64,000 nt of DNA from Bog-756 sp963829235 (GCA_963829235.1 CAWHIF010000003.1:496001-560000); one strand, 5' to 3'. Positions 53,236 through 60,900 are shown, counted from the stretch's first letter. The notes: generated by a model not told the origin, from the sequence alone. Translations and numbers: made by a program.

Positions 53236-53278
53236 GAGCTCCACCGGTCGGTCATGAGCTCCACCGGTCGGTCATGAG
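53216..53278 (-). repeat. Triplicated 20-bp translation-coupling junction
   Basis: Three perfect copies of CTCATGACCGACCGGTGGAG on the minus strand, at the mshA/YbjN boundary. Each has a GGAG and an ATG. Because 20 is not a multiple of 3, the first two ATGs read MTDRWSS and stop at a TGA overlapping the next ATG. Confidence 0.95.
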
Positions 53279-54534
53279 CACTCGACGAGTCGGCCCGCGG
53301 TGAGATCCACGTAGACCTCGCGGAGAAGATGTGCCGCTCTGGCCCAGGTGTACCGGCGCGCCCGCATCACCGCCCCCGAGCCCAACCGCTCGGCCAGCAG
53401 CGGCTCGGCCAGGATCTGCCTCACCCATGCCGCGAACGCCTCCGGTGTCGGATCCTCGACCAGGTAGCCGGTGCGGCCGTGGTCGATGAGACTGCTCAGA
53501 CCGCCGACATCGGAAGCCACCACCGGGATTCCGCAGGCGGCGGCCTCGAGTGCCACCAGGCCGAACGACTCGGACCGGCTGGGCACGAGGCAGACATCGG
53601 CGGCCCGGTAGTAGGTCGAGAGCAGCTCGTGCGGTTGCGGGCTGACGAAGACCACCCTGTCCCCGAGGTCGAGCTCGTCCACCAGTGAGGCCAGACGGTC
53701 CAGCTCTACCTCGCCGTGGGGGCCGCTCGGACCGCCCACGACGACCAGGTGGCAGTCGTCGTGACCTGGGCCGAGGGCTGCGAGGGCCCGCACGGCCACG
53801 GCCACGCCCTTGAGGGGCTGGATCCGGCCGACGAAGAGCAGTAGCCGGCCCCGTTCGGGCAGGGACAGCGCCCGGCGCGCCTGGCGCCGGTCGCCGGGGG
53901 CGAAGAAGGCGTGGTCGACACCCGGGGCCACGATACGGATGCGCGACGGGTCGGCGTGGTACAGCTCGGAGAGCTGCGCGGCCTCCACCGAGCAGGAGGC
54001 CAGGACGGCGTCGGAGCACCGGATGACGGTGGCCTCGGCTTCGGCCCGCCGGTGCGGGGCGTCAGCCTCGACCTCTTCCGGACTGGCCTCCGCCTTCACC
54101 CGGTCGAGGGTATGGAAGGTGGAGACCAGGGGCAGGTTGGCCTGATGCTTGATCAGGTGCCCGGCGATCCCGCTCAACCAGTAGTTGGCGTGGACGGCGT
54201 CGTAGGGGAGATCCTCGGCGGTCCCGAAGCCCTCGGCGGTGCGCATGCTCTTCAGGACCCCGTCGGCGAACTCCTCGACCACTCCGGGCAGGGCCTCTTT
54301 GGCCATCGGCGAGGGCGGGCCGGCCGACACGTGGTGGACGCGGAAGCCGGGCTCGATGTGCACGGTGGCGGGAAGGTCGTCGGCCCAGGCCCGGGTGAAC
54401 ACGTCACACTCGACCCCGGTCCGGGCCAGCGCGGCCGAGAGCTCGCGCACGTAGACGTTCATGCCGCCGCCGTCCCCGGTGCCCGGTTGGGCCAGGGGCG
54501 AGGTGTGCAACGAAAGGACGGCCAGACGCCTCAT
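53272..54534 (-). CDS. mshA: D-inositol-3-phosphate glycosyltransferase (mycothiol synthesis)
   Basis: First step of mycothiol: UDP-GlcNAc plus inositol-3-phosphate. 420 aa GT4 enzyme: SLHTSPLAQPGTGDGGGMNVYV (glycine loop binding the acceptor), VHANYWLSGIAGHL, FVGRIQPLKGV, and the donor motif SRSESFGLVALEAAACGIPVVAS. ATG 54534 with TAGGAT 9 nt upstream. Stop overlaps the coupling-repeat ATG. Confidence 0.96.
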   Translation of the reverse strand: MRRLAVLSLHTSPLAQPGTGDGGGMNVYVRELSAALARTGVECDVFTRAWADDLPATVHIEPGFRVHHVSAGPPSPMAKEALPGVVEEFADGVLKSMRTAEGFGTAEDLPYDAVHANYWLSGIAGHLIKHQANLPLVSTFHTLDRVKAEASPEEVEADAPHRRAEAEATVIRCSDAVLASCSVEAAQLSELYHADPSRIRIVAPGVDHAFFAPGDRRQARRALSLPERGRLLLFVGRIQPLKGVAVAVRALAALGPGHDDCHLVVVGGPSGPHGEVELDRLASLVDELDLGDRVVFVSPQPHELLSTYYRAADVCLVPSRSESFGLVALEAAACGIPVVASDVGGLSSLIDHGRTGYLVEDPTPEAFAAWVRQILAEPLLAERLGSGAVMRARRYTWARAAHLLREVYVDLTAGRLVECS

Positions 54535-54543
54535 GCGCCGCCG

Positions 54544-54549
54544 ATCCTA
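54544..54549 (-). promoter_or_regulatory. -10 box (TAGGAT), leaderless type
   Basis: Nine bases upstream of the mshA ATG on the minus strand, no ribosome site. Confidence 0.4.
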
Positions 54550-54563
54550 CCGGGAGGCAGCGA

Positions 54564-55088
54564 TCAGCCGACGGCCGCAGCCGGACCGCTCCCACCAGGG
54601 ATGGAGGCCGTTCCGTCCGGACCGACGGCCGCGACCAGCGCATCGTCTGTCGACTCTCCGTCACCCTGGTCGCCGCCGGCGGACACCCGGTGGCCCTCCG
54701 CCTGGTCGGCGTTCTCGTGACGGAACGAGAGGTAGATGCGCATCATCGCCTGGCGCTGCTCCTCGGTCAGGTGGCGGTCGGCGAAGATGTGGTGGGAGAG
54801 ATCGGTGTCGCCGTCCGGCTTGTCGAGGATGCCGGCCTGCACGTAGAGCGTCTCGGCCGAGATGCGCAGGGCCTTGGCGATCTGTTGGAGGATCTCGGCC
54901 GAGGGCCGGCGGAGGCCGCGTTCGATCTGGCTGAGGTACGGGTTCGAGATGCCCGCCAGCTCGGAGAGCCGGCGGAGCGAGAGCCGGGCCGAGCTCCGTT
55001 GTTCACGGATGAACGAGCCGAGCTCGTTGAACCGCTCCGGGAGCTCCTTCACGAACTGGGTGCCCTCGGTGCGGATCGGGTCCTTCAC
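54564..55088 (-). CDS. XRE-family transcriptional regulator (Rv0474-like)
   Basis: 174 aa. Cro/C1-type HTH in residues 25-80 (ARLSLRRLSELAGISNPYLS, QIERGLRRPSAEILQQIAKA), followed by AETLYVQAGIL and a conserved segment ending MMRIYLSFRHEN. This is the plan of M. tuberculosis Rv0474 as I recall it. The C-terminal about 45 residues are Gly/Asp-rich and probably disordered. GTG 55088 overlaps the rsiG-like stop as GTGA. Targets unknown. Confidence 0.88.
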   Translation of the reverse strand: MKDPIRTEGTQFVKELPERFNELGSFIREQRSSARLSLRRLSELAGISNPYLSQIERGLRRPSAEILQQIAKALRISAETLYVQAGILDKPDGDTDLSHHIFADRHLTEEQRQAMMRIYLSFRHENADQAEGHRVSAGGDQGDGESTDDALVAAVGPDGTASIPGGSGPAAAVG

Positions 55089-55630
55089 GACAGCAGACCG
55101 TCGACCGAGGCCCGTCCGGTCTTGTGCCGGTTCACCAGCTCCGCCTGGAGGGTGTCGATGCGGACGTGCAACGCCCGGCGTTCGAGCGACACCCGGTTCT
55201 CGAGGGTCTCGAGCCGCCCGGCCAGCTCCCGCAGCTGGTCGGCATCCCGGCCCTCGAGGGTGGCGATCTCATCGGCTCCGAGCACTGCGTCGAGCTCGGC
55301 GGTGAGATCGGCCTCCTCGGTATCGGGTGCGATGAGCAGGGGCAGGTGTTCGGGCCCGGGCGGGCGGCCCGGGCCGGCGGAGAGGATGCCCGGCAGGGCC
55401 GCGACCAGGGCGGCCAGATCGGGCGGGCCGTCCGACCCCTCGTGCTCGAGGTAGGCGTGGACGATGTCCAGCCGGCCCTGGATCAGCCGGCGCAGGTAGG
55501 ACAGTGCCACCTCGGCCTGCTGGCACTCGGTGCGCATGGCCCGGATATCGTCGAGCGAACGGTCGTCGATGCCGTCGAGGTAGGGGCCGGTCAGAATACG
55601 GTCGAGGTCATCTCTGAGGCTTGGCATCAC
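55085..55630 (-). CDS. RsiG-family (AmfC-like) c-di-GMP-binding anti-sigma factor
   Basis: 181 aa. Residues 40-55 read EVALSYLRRLIQGRLD, an exact E-x3-S-x2-R-x3-Q-x3-D, the c-di-GMP signature of RsiG, which sequesters sigma factor WhiG in streptomycetes. A second helix at 144-159, ENRVSLERRALHVRID, repeats it with His for Gln. In Streptomyces RsiG both helices bind a c-di-GMP dimer together. No WhiG-like sigma gene is in the window. It lies in an overlapping operon, sodX - this gene - xre regulator. GTG 55630 overlaps the sodX stop; ATG 55627 is also possible. Confidence 0.85.
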   Translation of the reverse strand: MMPSLRDDLDRILTGPYLDGIDDRSLDDIRAMRTECQQAEVALSYLRRLIQGRLDIVHAYLEHEGSDGPPDLAALVAALPGILSAGPGRPPGPEHLPLLIAPDTEEADLTAELDAVLGADEIATLEGRDADQLRELAGRLETLENRVSLERRALHVRIDTLQAELVNRHKTGRASVDGLLS

Positions 55631-56037
55631 GCCTGATCGTACTCCTCCGGCCAGGGTGCAGGGCCGCTCCTCCCGGCAGGGGCGTATCGGTAGACCGCCC
55701 GCCCAACCACTGAGGATCTCGGCACCGGGCCGAAGGTCCGGCTGTCGGTGCTGGCGGCGCGGTGGTCACCCACGACCTCGAGGGTGCCGTGCCGACGGTC
55801 GATGGCCGACACCCTCTTGATGAGGATCCGGCTCGGGAGCCTCGGGTCGCGGACGGCGATCACCGCAGCGGGCTCCGGCCAGGGCTGCGGGACCCAAGGC
55901 AGGCCCACCACCACCAGCCGGTCTCCCGCCAACAGTGCCGGCGCCATCGAGGAGCCGGTCACCTCCAACCGCCGGACCGATCGCCACAGGACCCCGGTGA
56001 CCACGACGAGAACGGCGGCGGCGACCCTACGACGCAC
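55627..56037 (-). CDS. sodX: Nickel-type superoxide dismutase maturation protease
   Basis: S26-family (signal-peptidase-I-like) Ser/Lys protease of about 136 aa. One N-terminal TM helix (VAAAVLVVVTGVLW) is followed by the catalytic Ser30 in VTGSSMAPALLAGDRLVVVG and Lys74 in RILIKRVSAID, then EVVGDHRAASTDSRTFGPVP. Divergent to sodN, whose leader it should remove. GTG 56037 has AGGGGAGG about 6 nt upstream; longer in-frame extension is not convincing. Confidence 0.9.
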   Translation of the reverse strand: MRRRVAAAVLVVVTGVLWRSVRRLEVTGSSMAPALLAGDRLVVVGLPWVPQPWPEPAAVIAVRDPRLPSRILIKRVSAIDRRHGTLEVVGDHRAASTDSRTFGPVPRSSVVGRAVYRYAPAGRSGPAPWPEEYDQA

Positions 56038-56239
56038 GGTGCGCCTCCCCTCGGGCCACGGTGGCCGGGCGCGTGGATCCGGTCCGGTCGGCACGCTGCG
56101 GTCCGGTCCGGTCTGCACGCAGGTGCCGCGGGCTGGTGTTGGGGTCTCCGAACCTGGGTAAGGTGAGCCCACACGGCAACATGACCAAGTCTGTACCAGA
56201 TGACCTCGGTCACCGACCCACGAGAAGGAGTCCTGTCCC

Positions 56240-56656
56240 ATGCGCATCGCAGACCACCTGCTGGCCACTCTCGACCGCGTGTCCGCACCCGGGCTTGGGC
56301 ACGCCCACTGCGACCTGCCCTGCGGTGTCTACGATCCGGCCCAGGCCCGCATCGAGGCCGAATCCGTGAAGGGCACCATCGAGAAGTACAACGCATCCGA
56401 CGACGAGGCCTTCAAGGTGCGGGCCATCCTCATCAAGGAGGAGCGGGCTGAGCTGGTCAAGCACCATCTGTGGGTCCTGTGGACCGACTACTTCAAGCCC
56501 GAGCACCTCGAGAAGTACCCCCAGCTGCACGATCTGTTCTGGAGAGCCACGAAGAAGGCCGGCGAGGTCAAGAAGACGACCGACGTGAAGGTGGCCGACG
56601 AACTCCTGGCCCAGATCGCCGAGATCGACAAGATCTTCTGGGAGACCAAGAAGTAG
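56240..56656 (+). CDS. sodN: Superoxide dismutase, nickel-type
   Basis: Cytoplasmic nickel SOD. The nickel hook HCDLPCGVYDP gives the His1, Cys2 and Cys6 ligands once the leader is removed; the leader is residues 1-22 (ending PGLGHA), longer than the 14 of S. coelicolor as I recall it. The four-helix body follows (AILIKEERAELVKHHLWVLW). 138 aa. ATG 56240 has AAGGAG 9 nt upstream, one of few strong ribosome sites here. Divergent from sodX. Confidence 0.97.
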   Translation: MRIADHLLATLDRVSAPGLGHAHCDLPCGVYDPAQARIEAESVKGTIEKYNASDDEAFKVRAILIKEERAELVKHHLWVLWTDYFKPEHLEKYPQLHDLFWRATKKAGEVKKTTDVKVADELLAQIAEIDKIFWETKK

Positions 56657-56671
56657 TCACGCCGGTCGGGC

Positions 56672-56775
56672 TCGACCGTGCGCCCGCCGCGGCGCCGCAC
56701 TGGTCGTTCGCCCGCCGCACCGTGCGCCCGCCGTACCGCCGCGCAGCTCGACCGTCCGCCCGCCGACGCCGCTCG
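56672..56775. repeat. Degenerate GTGCGCCCGCCG repeat between convergent genes
   Basis: CCGTGCGCCCGCCG, TTCGCCCGCCGCA, CCGTGCGCCCGCCG, CCGTCCGCCCGCCG recur about every 25-35 bases between sodN and the DksA-like gene. No other feature. Confidence 0.7.
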
Positions 56776-56783
56776 ATGAGCGG

Positions 56784-57077
56784 TCAGCGAACCTCGATCA
56801 GCGCCTCCTCGGCGCAGTCGCCGCAGGCGGTGACGGTCGGGTCCCCGGCCAGCCGGATGTCGTCGATGGGCTGGTCGCAGGACACGCAGCGACCGTAGGT
56901 CCCATCGTCCAGGCGGCCCAGAGCCTGGTCCACCTGGTCGAGGACAGCCTCGACCGCGTCGAGGGAAGCCTCGGGAGCCAGGGCGTCGGGACCCGCTTCC
57001 GGTGGCGTACCGGGAAGGGGTTCGACCCCACCGTCTCCAGTGTCCGGTGTCTCGCCCATTTCCGACCAGGTTTCCAT
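56784..57077 (-). CDS. TraR/DksA-type zinc finger protein
   Basis: 97 aa. The C-terminal C4 finger is RCVSCDQPIDDIRLAGDPTVTACGDC (Cys pair, 17-residue spacer, Cys pair), preceded by ASLDAVEAVLDQVDQALGRL DDGTYG, the usual DksA-like lead-in. Very short, so it lacks the full coiled coil and may act on RNA polymerase differently or not at all. ATG 57077 with TACGAT 7 nt upstream; divergent to the desulfurase-like gene with only 45 nt between. Confidence 0.85.
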   Translation of the reverse strand: METWSEMGETPDTGDGGVEPLPGTPPEAGPDALAPEASLDAVEAVLDQVDQALGRLDDGTYGRCVSCDQPIDDIRLAGDPTVTACGDCAEEALIEVR

Positions 57078-57084
57078 TGGGTGG

Positions 57085-57090
57085 ATCGTA
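57085..57090 (-). promoter_or_regulatory. -10 box (TACGAT), leaderless type
   Basis: Minus-strand TACGAT, 7 nt before the DksA-like ATG. Its promoter overlaps that of the divergent gene. Confidence 0.5.
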
Positions 57091-57110
57091 TACACCTGTC
57101 CGGTTGCCCG

Positions 57111-57116
57111 TAGGGT
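57111..57116 (+). promoter_or_regulatory. -10 box (TAGGGT), leaderless type
   Basis: Plus-strand TAGGGT, 6 nt before the GTG at 57123, within the same 45-bp divergent gap. Confidence 0.45.
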
Positions 57117-57122
57117 GTCGTC

Positions 57123-58586
57123 GTGGAGGCTTCCCCGCGCGTCGGCCAGCATCGCTCCCGCTCCGCCGCGGACCCCCTGGCCGATCTGATCGGCACGGGA
57201 CAGCTCGTCCCCTGCATCGACGGCGTCGACCGGCCGGCCATCGAACTCGACCAGGCGGCCTCCACCCAGGCCCATCCCGACGCCGCGGCGCGGGTGCAGG
57301 AGTTCCTCCCCTGGTACTCGAGCGTCCACCGGGGCGCCGGCTTCCGCTCGCGTTCGGCCACCGCTGCCTACGAGGAGGCTCGGCGCACCGTACTGGCCTT
57401 TGCCGGACGGGCACCCGACGGGCCTGATGTCGCCATCTTCTGCCGCAATACCACCGAGGCCATCAACCACCTGGCCTACCGGCTACGGCTTCGTCCCACC
57501 GATGTGGTGGTGACCACGGTGGTCGAGCATCATGCCAACCTGCTTCCGTGGGGACGGTTGGCCGAACGGCGCTATGTCGAGTGCTCGGAGGCCGGAACCT
57601 TCACCGTGGAGGATGTCTGCCGGGCCCTCGACGCCGGCCCGCGCCCGCCCGCGCTACTGGCGGTGACCGGTGCCTCCAATGTGACGGGATGGCTGACCCC
57701 CGTCGACGCCATCATCGAAGCTGCGCACGATCGGGGCGTTCCGGTAATGCTCGATGCGGCCCAACTGGCCCCGCACCGCCCGCTGCCGGCGGGCGCGGAC
57801 TTTTTGGCCTTCAGTGGCCACAAGCTCTATGCGCCCTTCGGCTGCGGTGCGCTCATCGGACCGAGGGCGCTGTTCGAGACCGGCGATCCGTTCCTGGCCG
57901 GCGGCGGGGCCGTCGATCTGGTCGACCTGGACGAGGTCGTCTGGACGGCACCGCCGGACCGGGAGGAAGCCGGTTCGCCCAACGTGATCGGCGCCGTGGC
58001 GCTGCATTCCGCCATCGACGCCATCGGCCGTATCGGCTGGTCGGCCATCGTCGATCACGAGCGAGCATTGGACCGGACCTTGACCGACGGGCTGCAGGCC
58101 ATCGACGGGGTCCGCCTCCTCGGCCCTCGGAGCCCGGGACCGTCGGGTGCCCCGCAGCCGGGATCCGACGACGTGGAGATCCTGCCGGTGGCGGCGTTCA
58201 CGGTCGACGGCATGCACCACGCCCTGGTGGCGGCCCGACTCAGTGCCGAGTTCGGGATCGCCGTGCGCCACGGATGCTTCTGCGCCCATCCGTACGTGGT
58301 ACGCCTGCTCGGTCTGGACCGCGTCGACGTCGACGCCTACCGGAACGAGGTCCTCGGGGGCGATCACCGACGGGTCCCCGGTGCGGTACGGGCCAGCGCC
58401 GGCCTCGGGACCTCCGGCGATGACATCGAGGCCCTGCTGGCTGCAGTGGCCGACCTGGCCGCCGGGCTGCCCCCGCCCGCGCCCTACGAACAGGACACCG
58501 CCACCGGGGACTTCTTCCCGATCACCCAGCGGGCCGGGTGGCGGAGTGCCGATCGGGAGACGGGCACGGCCTGCGCCCGGGGGTGA
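57123..58586 (+). CDS. Class V aminotransferase, cysteine desulfurase-like
   Basis: 487 aa fold-type I PLP enzyme. The PLP Lys234 is in FLAFSGHKLYAPFGCGALIG; VVEHHANLLPW and TGASNVTGW are typical of the SufS/CsdA branch; and RHGCFCAHP places a Cys where group-II desulfurases have theirs. N-terminal about 40 residues are extra and the active-site Asp is in VMLDAAQLAPHRPL. No suf genes adjoin, so the sulfur acceptor is unknown. GTG 57123, leaderless-type start. Confidence 0.88.
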   Translation: MEASPRVGQHRSRSAADPLADLIGTGQLVPCIDGVDRPAIELDQAASTQAHPDAAARVQEFLPWYSSVHRGAGFRSRSATAAYEEARRTVLAFAGRAPDGPDVAIFCRNTTEAINHLAYRLRLRPTDVVVTTVVEHHANLLPWGRLAERRYVECSEAGTFTVEDVCRALDAGPRPPALLAVTGASNVTGWLTPVDAIIEAAHDRGVPVMLDAAQLAPHRPLPAGADFLAFSGHKLYAPFGCGALIGPRALFETGDPFLAGGGAVDLVDLDEVVWTAPPDREEAGSPNVIGAVALHSAIDAIGRIGWSAIVDHERALDRTLTDGLQAIDGVRLLGPRSPGPSGAPQPGSDDVEILPVAAFTVDGMHHALVAARLSAEFGIAVRHGCFCAHPYVVRLLGLDRVDVDAYRNEVLGGDHRRVPGAVRASAGLGTSGDDIEALLAAVADLAAGLPPPAPYEQDTATGDFFPITQRAGWRSADRETGTACARG

Positions 58587-58610
58587 GCGGGTGGGCTCAC
58601 CCGCACCACC

Positions 58611-58616
58611 TACAAT
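58611..58616 (+). promoter_or_regulatory. -10 box (TACAAT), leaderless type
   Basis: TACAAT, the best -10 match in the window, sits 6 nt upstream of the ATG at 58623. Confidence 0.6.
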
Positions 58617-58622
58617 CGCCCG

Positions 58623-59732
58623 ATGATCCGTCAGGTCCGGGCGTCGGGCTCCGCCTCCCCGGGGCCCGGACCGTTGAGGGTCCCGGCCGGCGATCGGAGT
58701 CAGCTCCTGTCCCGGATCAACCTCCCATCGCGCACCCTCGGATCGGTCATGTCGGTCGGCGCTCTGTGCCTGGCCGGGGGCCTGCTGTCCGGGTGCACAT
58801 CCGGTTCCGCCGCGGCCACACCGACCACGCCGACCGCGTACGTGGCTACCGGGGCCAACGTGGCCAACCCCGGTGACACGGTGGCGGTGGTCGACACCGT
58901 GACATCCAGGGTGCAGACCCCGATCATCACCGGTACCCTTCCGGCCGCCCTGGCTGTCACGCCGGATGGCAAGGACGTCCTGGTGGCGAACAAGGGCGAC
59001 GACACCGTTTCGGAGATCGACGTGGCCTCGGGCAAGGTCGTCGGACAGGCCACGGTAGGGCTCGAACCGGATGCGGTGGCCGTCACGCCCGGCGGCACCC
59101 TCGCCCTGGTGGCAAATTTCGGTGACAATTCGGTGACGCCGTTGGCGCTCCCTTCTCTTCGACCGGGTCATCCCATCGCCGTGGGCCGACAGCCGGTGGC
59201 AGTGACGGTGTCCCCGAAGGGCAACCTTGCCCTGGTGTCCAACTACGAGGACGGAACGGTCTCCCCTCTCGCACTTCCGTCCCTGGCCGCGCGCACTCCC
59301 GTCCCGGTCGGGGCGGAGCCGTCTGCCGTCTTCATCGCCCCCGACGGAGTCAACGCGTTGGTGGCGGACTTCCAGACCACCGCGGTCACGCCGCTCAACC
59401 TGTTGTCCATGCAGCCGGGGGCGTCCGTCGGCGTGGGCGGCAATCCCACCGACATCGCCGGGGCACCCGGGTCCGGTTTGGCCTACGTGAGCGGCGGAGA
59501 CAGCGTGACCCCGATCAACGTGGCCACCCAGGTGGTCGGTGCGGCCATCGATGTCGGGACGACGGCCGAAGCATTGGCGGTCACACCGGGCGGCGCCACG
59601 GCGTGGGTGTGCGGCGCCAATGGCCTGCTGGTCCATGTGGACCTTTCCGATGGCAAGGTGATCAGACGGGTCAACGTCGGGAACCAACCCTCGGCTGTGG
59701 TCATTGCCGGGGGCGAGGGCGGCGCCGGCTGA
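58623..59732 (+). CDS. YncE-like beta-propeller lipoprotein
   Basis: 369 aa. The lipobox is GLLSGC (Cys58), preceded by a hydrophobic stretch SVGALCLAGG. An n-region of over 40 residues is unusually long; ATG at 58749 would give a conventional signal peptide, but the TACAAT box supports 58623. The mature part is a seven-bladed repeat of the NHL/YncE kind (for example AVTPDGKDVLVANKGDDTV, AVTVSPKGNLALVSNYEDG). Probably exported, lipidated and then N-acylated by Lnt. Ligand unknown. Confidence 0.88.
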   Translation: MIRQVRASGSASPGPGPLRVPAGDRSQLLSRINLPSRTLGSVMSVGALCLAGGLLSGCTSGSAAATPTTPTAYVATGANVANPGDTVAVVDTVTSRVQTPIITGTLPAALAVTPDGKDVLVANKGDDTVSEIDVASGKVVGQATVGLEPDAVAVTPGGTLALVANFGDNSVTPLALPSLRPGHPIAVGRQPVAVTVSPKGNLALVSNYEDGTVSPLALPSLAARTPVPVGAEPSAVFIAPDGVNALVADFQTTAVTPLNLLSMQPGASVGVGGNPTDIAGAPGSGLAYVSGGDSVTPINVATQVVGAAIDVGTTAEALAVTPGGATAWVCGANGLLVHVDLSDGKVIRRVNVGNQPSAVVIAGGEGGAG

Positions 59733-59787
59733 GCGGGCGGGTGCCCCGGCCACACGCCCCGGTACCCGGGCGCCTCCGGCCGGAGGA

Positions 59788-60522
59788 CTACCGGTCGGCG
59801 GGCGCCTCGACGACCACGAACGACACAGCTCGCCGGCGGGTGAAGCCCAACCGTTCGTAGAGACGGATGGCCCCGGTGTTGTCACTGGCCGCGTGGAGGA
59901 AGGGGACCGCCCCGCGGTCCACCACCGACGATGCCACCGATCGGACCAGGAGCTCGGCGAGGCCCTGGCCGCGGGAGCCGGGGTGGGTGGCTACGGCGCT
60001 GATCTCGACGTACCCCGGCGGCTGCATGCGTTCGCCGGCCATGGCCACGAGCCGGCCCTGCCGACGGACACCGATGTAGCCGCCGAACTCGACGGTGCGG
60101 GGAAGGAACGGACCGGGTCGGGCCTCGGCGGCCAGAGCGAGCATGTCGGCGACGTCGCCCGCGCCGAGCGGTACCGGTGCGTCATTCGGAAATTGGTCTG
60201 GCGGCACGGCGTGAGAGCCCGGACGGAGGCGCTCACAGACCATCTGGACGCCCGACAGCTCGAGGAGCAGCCGCCAACCCGTCGGAGGCGTCCCGATCGC
60301 TCCGGTGAGGGCCACCGTCCCTCCTCCACCGACCAAGCCGGCCATGGCCCGCCAGTGCTCTTCGGTAGGGACTGCGGGAAAGCCACCGAAGGGAGAGACG
60401 TCAGGGTGGAAACGCGCCGCCAGCGGGGTGACGGTACCCAGGTCCCGTTGGGGGCCGGTCACGGCCCACCACACAGGGTTGTCGAGCTCTGGCACTGTTC
60501 TTGCTCCCGATCGGATCGTCAT
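59788..60522 (-). CDS. GNAT family N-acetyltransferase
   Basis: 244 aa. The acetyl-CoA motif A is in the last third: ISAVATHPGSRGQGLAELLVRSV, with NTGAIRLYERLGFTRRRAVSF as the FR47-type end. The N-terminal half (FGGFPAVPTEEHWRAMAGLV) has no clear family. ATG 60522 with AGGG about 7 nt upstream. A short palindrome (CCTCCGGCCGGAGG at 59773) lies just past its stop and that of the convergent lipoprotein gene. Substrate unknown. Confidence 0.9.
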   Translation of the reverse strand: MTIRSGARTVPELDNPVWWAVTGPQRDLGTVTPLAARFHPDVSPFGGFPAVPTEEHWRAMAGLVGGGGTVALTGAIGTPPTGWRLLLELSGVQMVCERLRPGSHAVPPDQFPNDAPVPLGAGDVADMLALAAEARPGPFLPRTVEFGGYIGVRRQGRLVAMAGERMQPPGYVEISAVATHPGSRGQGLAELLVRSVASSVVDRGAVPFLHAASDNTGAIRLYERLGFTRRRAVSFVVVEAPADR

Positions 60523-60702
60523 CTGATCCCTCTGATCTTCGCGCTCGAGGCCGGGACAGCTCGGAAGGTCCGGCTATGGCGGGCTGGGCCGCTGCCTCCG
60601 GGCCGAGGTCACTGGGGCCCGGGGCGCGGGCAGCTTCTGGCGGCCGCGTCGACCGGAGCCGTTCGTACAGCCACCGGGAACAGAGCCGATACGCTCCTCG
60701 AC

Positions 60703-60778
60703 GGGCCGTTAGCTCATCCGGTAGAGCAGGGGACTTTTAATCCCAAGGTGGCGAGATCGAGACTCGCACGGCCCACCA
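60703..60778 (+). tRNA. tRNA-Lys (anticodon TTT)
   Basis: 76 nt with CCA encoded. Acceptor GGGCCGT/ACGGCCC, D arm GCTC..GAGC, anticodon loop CTTTTAA giving TTT for Lys, T arm GCGAG..CTCGC. All arms pair except one position of the anticodon stem (G27-A43). A TACGCT box stands 7 nt upstream (60690-60695). The 3' part serves as the attachment site of an integrated element (see 62004-62047). Confidence 0.96.
60734..60778 (+). mobile_element. Attachment-site core in tRNA-Lys 3' half (left copy)
   Basis: From the anticodon loop to CCA; shares about 40 of 45 positions with 62004-62047 in the same orientation. Confidence 0.65.
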
Positions 60779-60900
60779 GGTCCACAGGCCCACCAGGCAC
60801 CAGGCCCAACCAGGTCCACAGGCCCACACGGCCCACCGGCCCACACGGCCCACCAGGCACCAGGCCCTCCAGGTCATGCCACCAGGTCGGCCCACGGAGC
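60766..60900. repeat. Reiterated GGCCCACCAGG DNA after tRNA-Lys
   Basis: Units such as CACGGCCCACCAGG, CCACAGGCCCACCAGGCACC and CACACGGCCCACCGG repeat after the tRNA and echo its own 3' end (ACGGCCCACCA). Confidence 0.8.
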
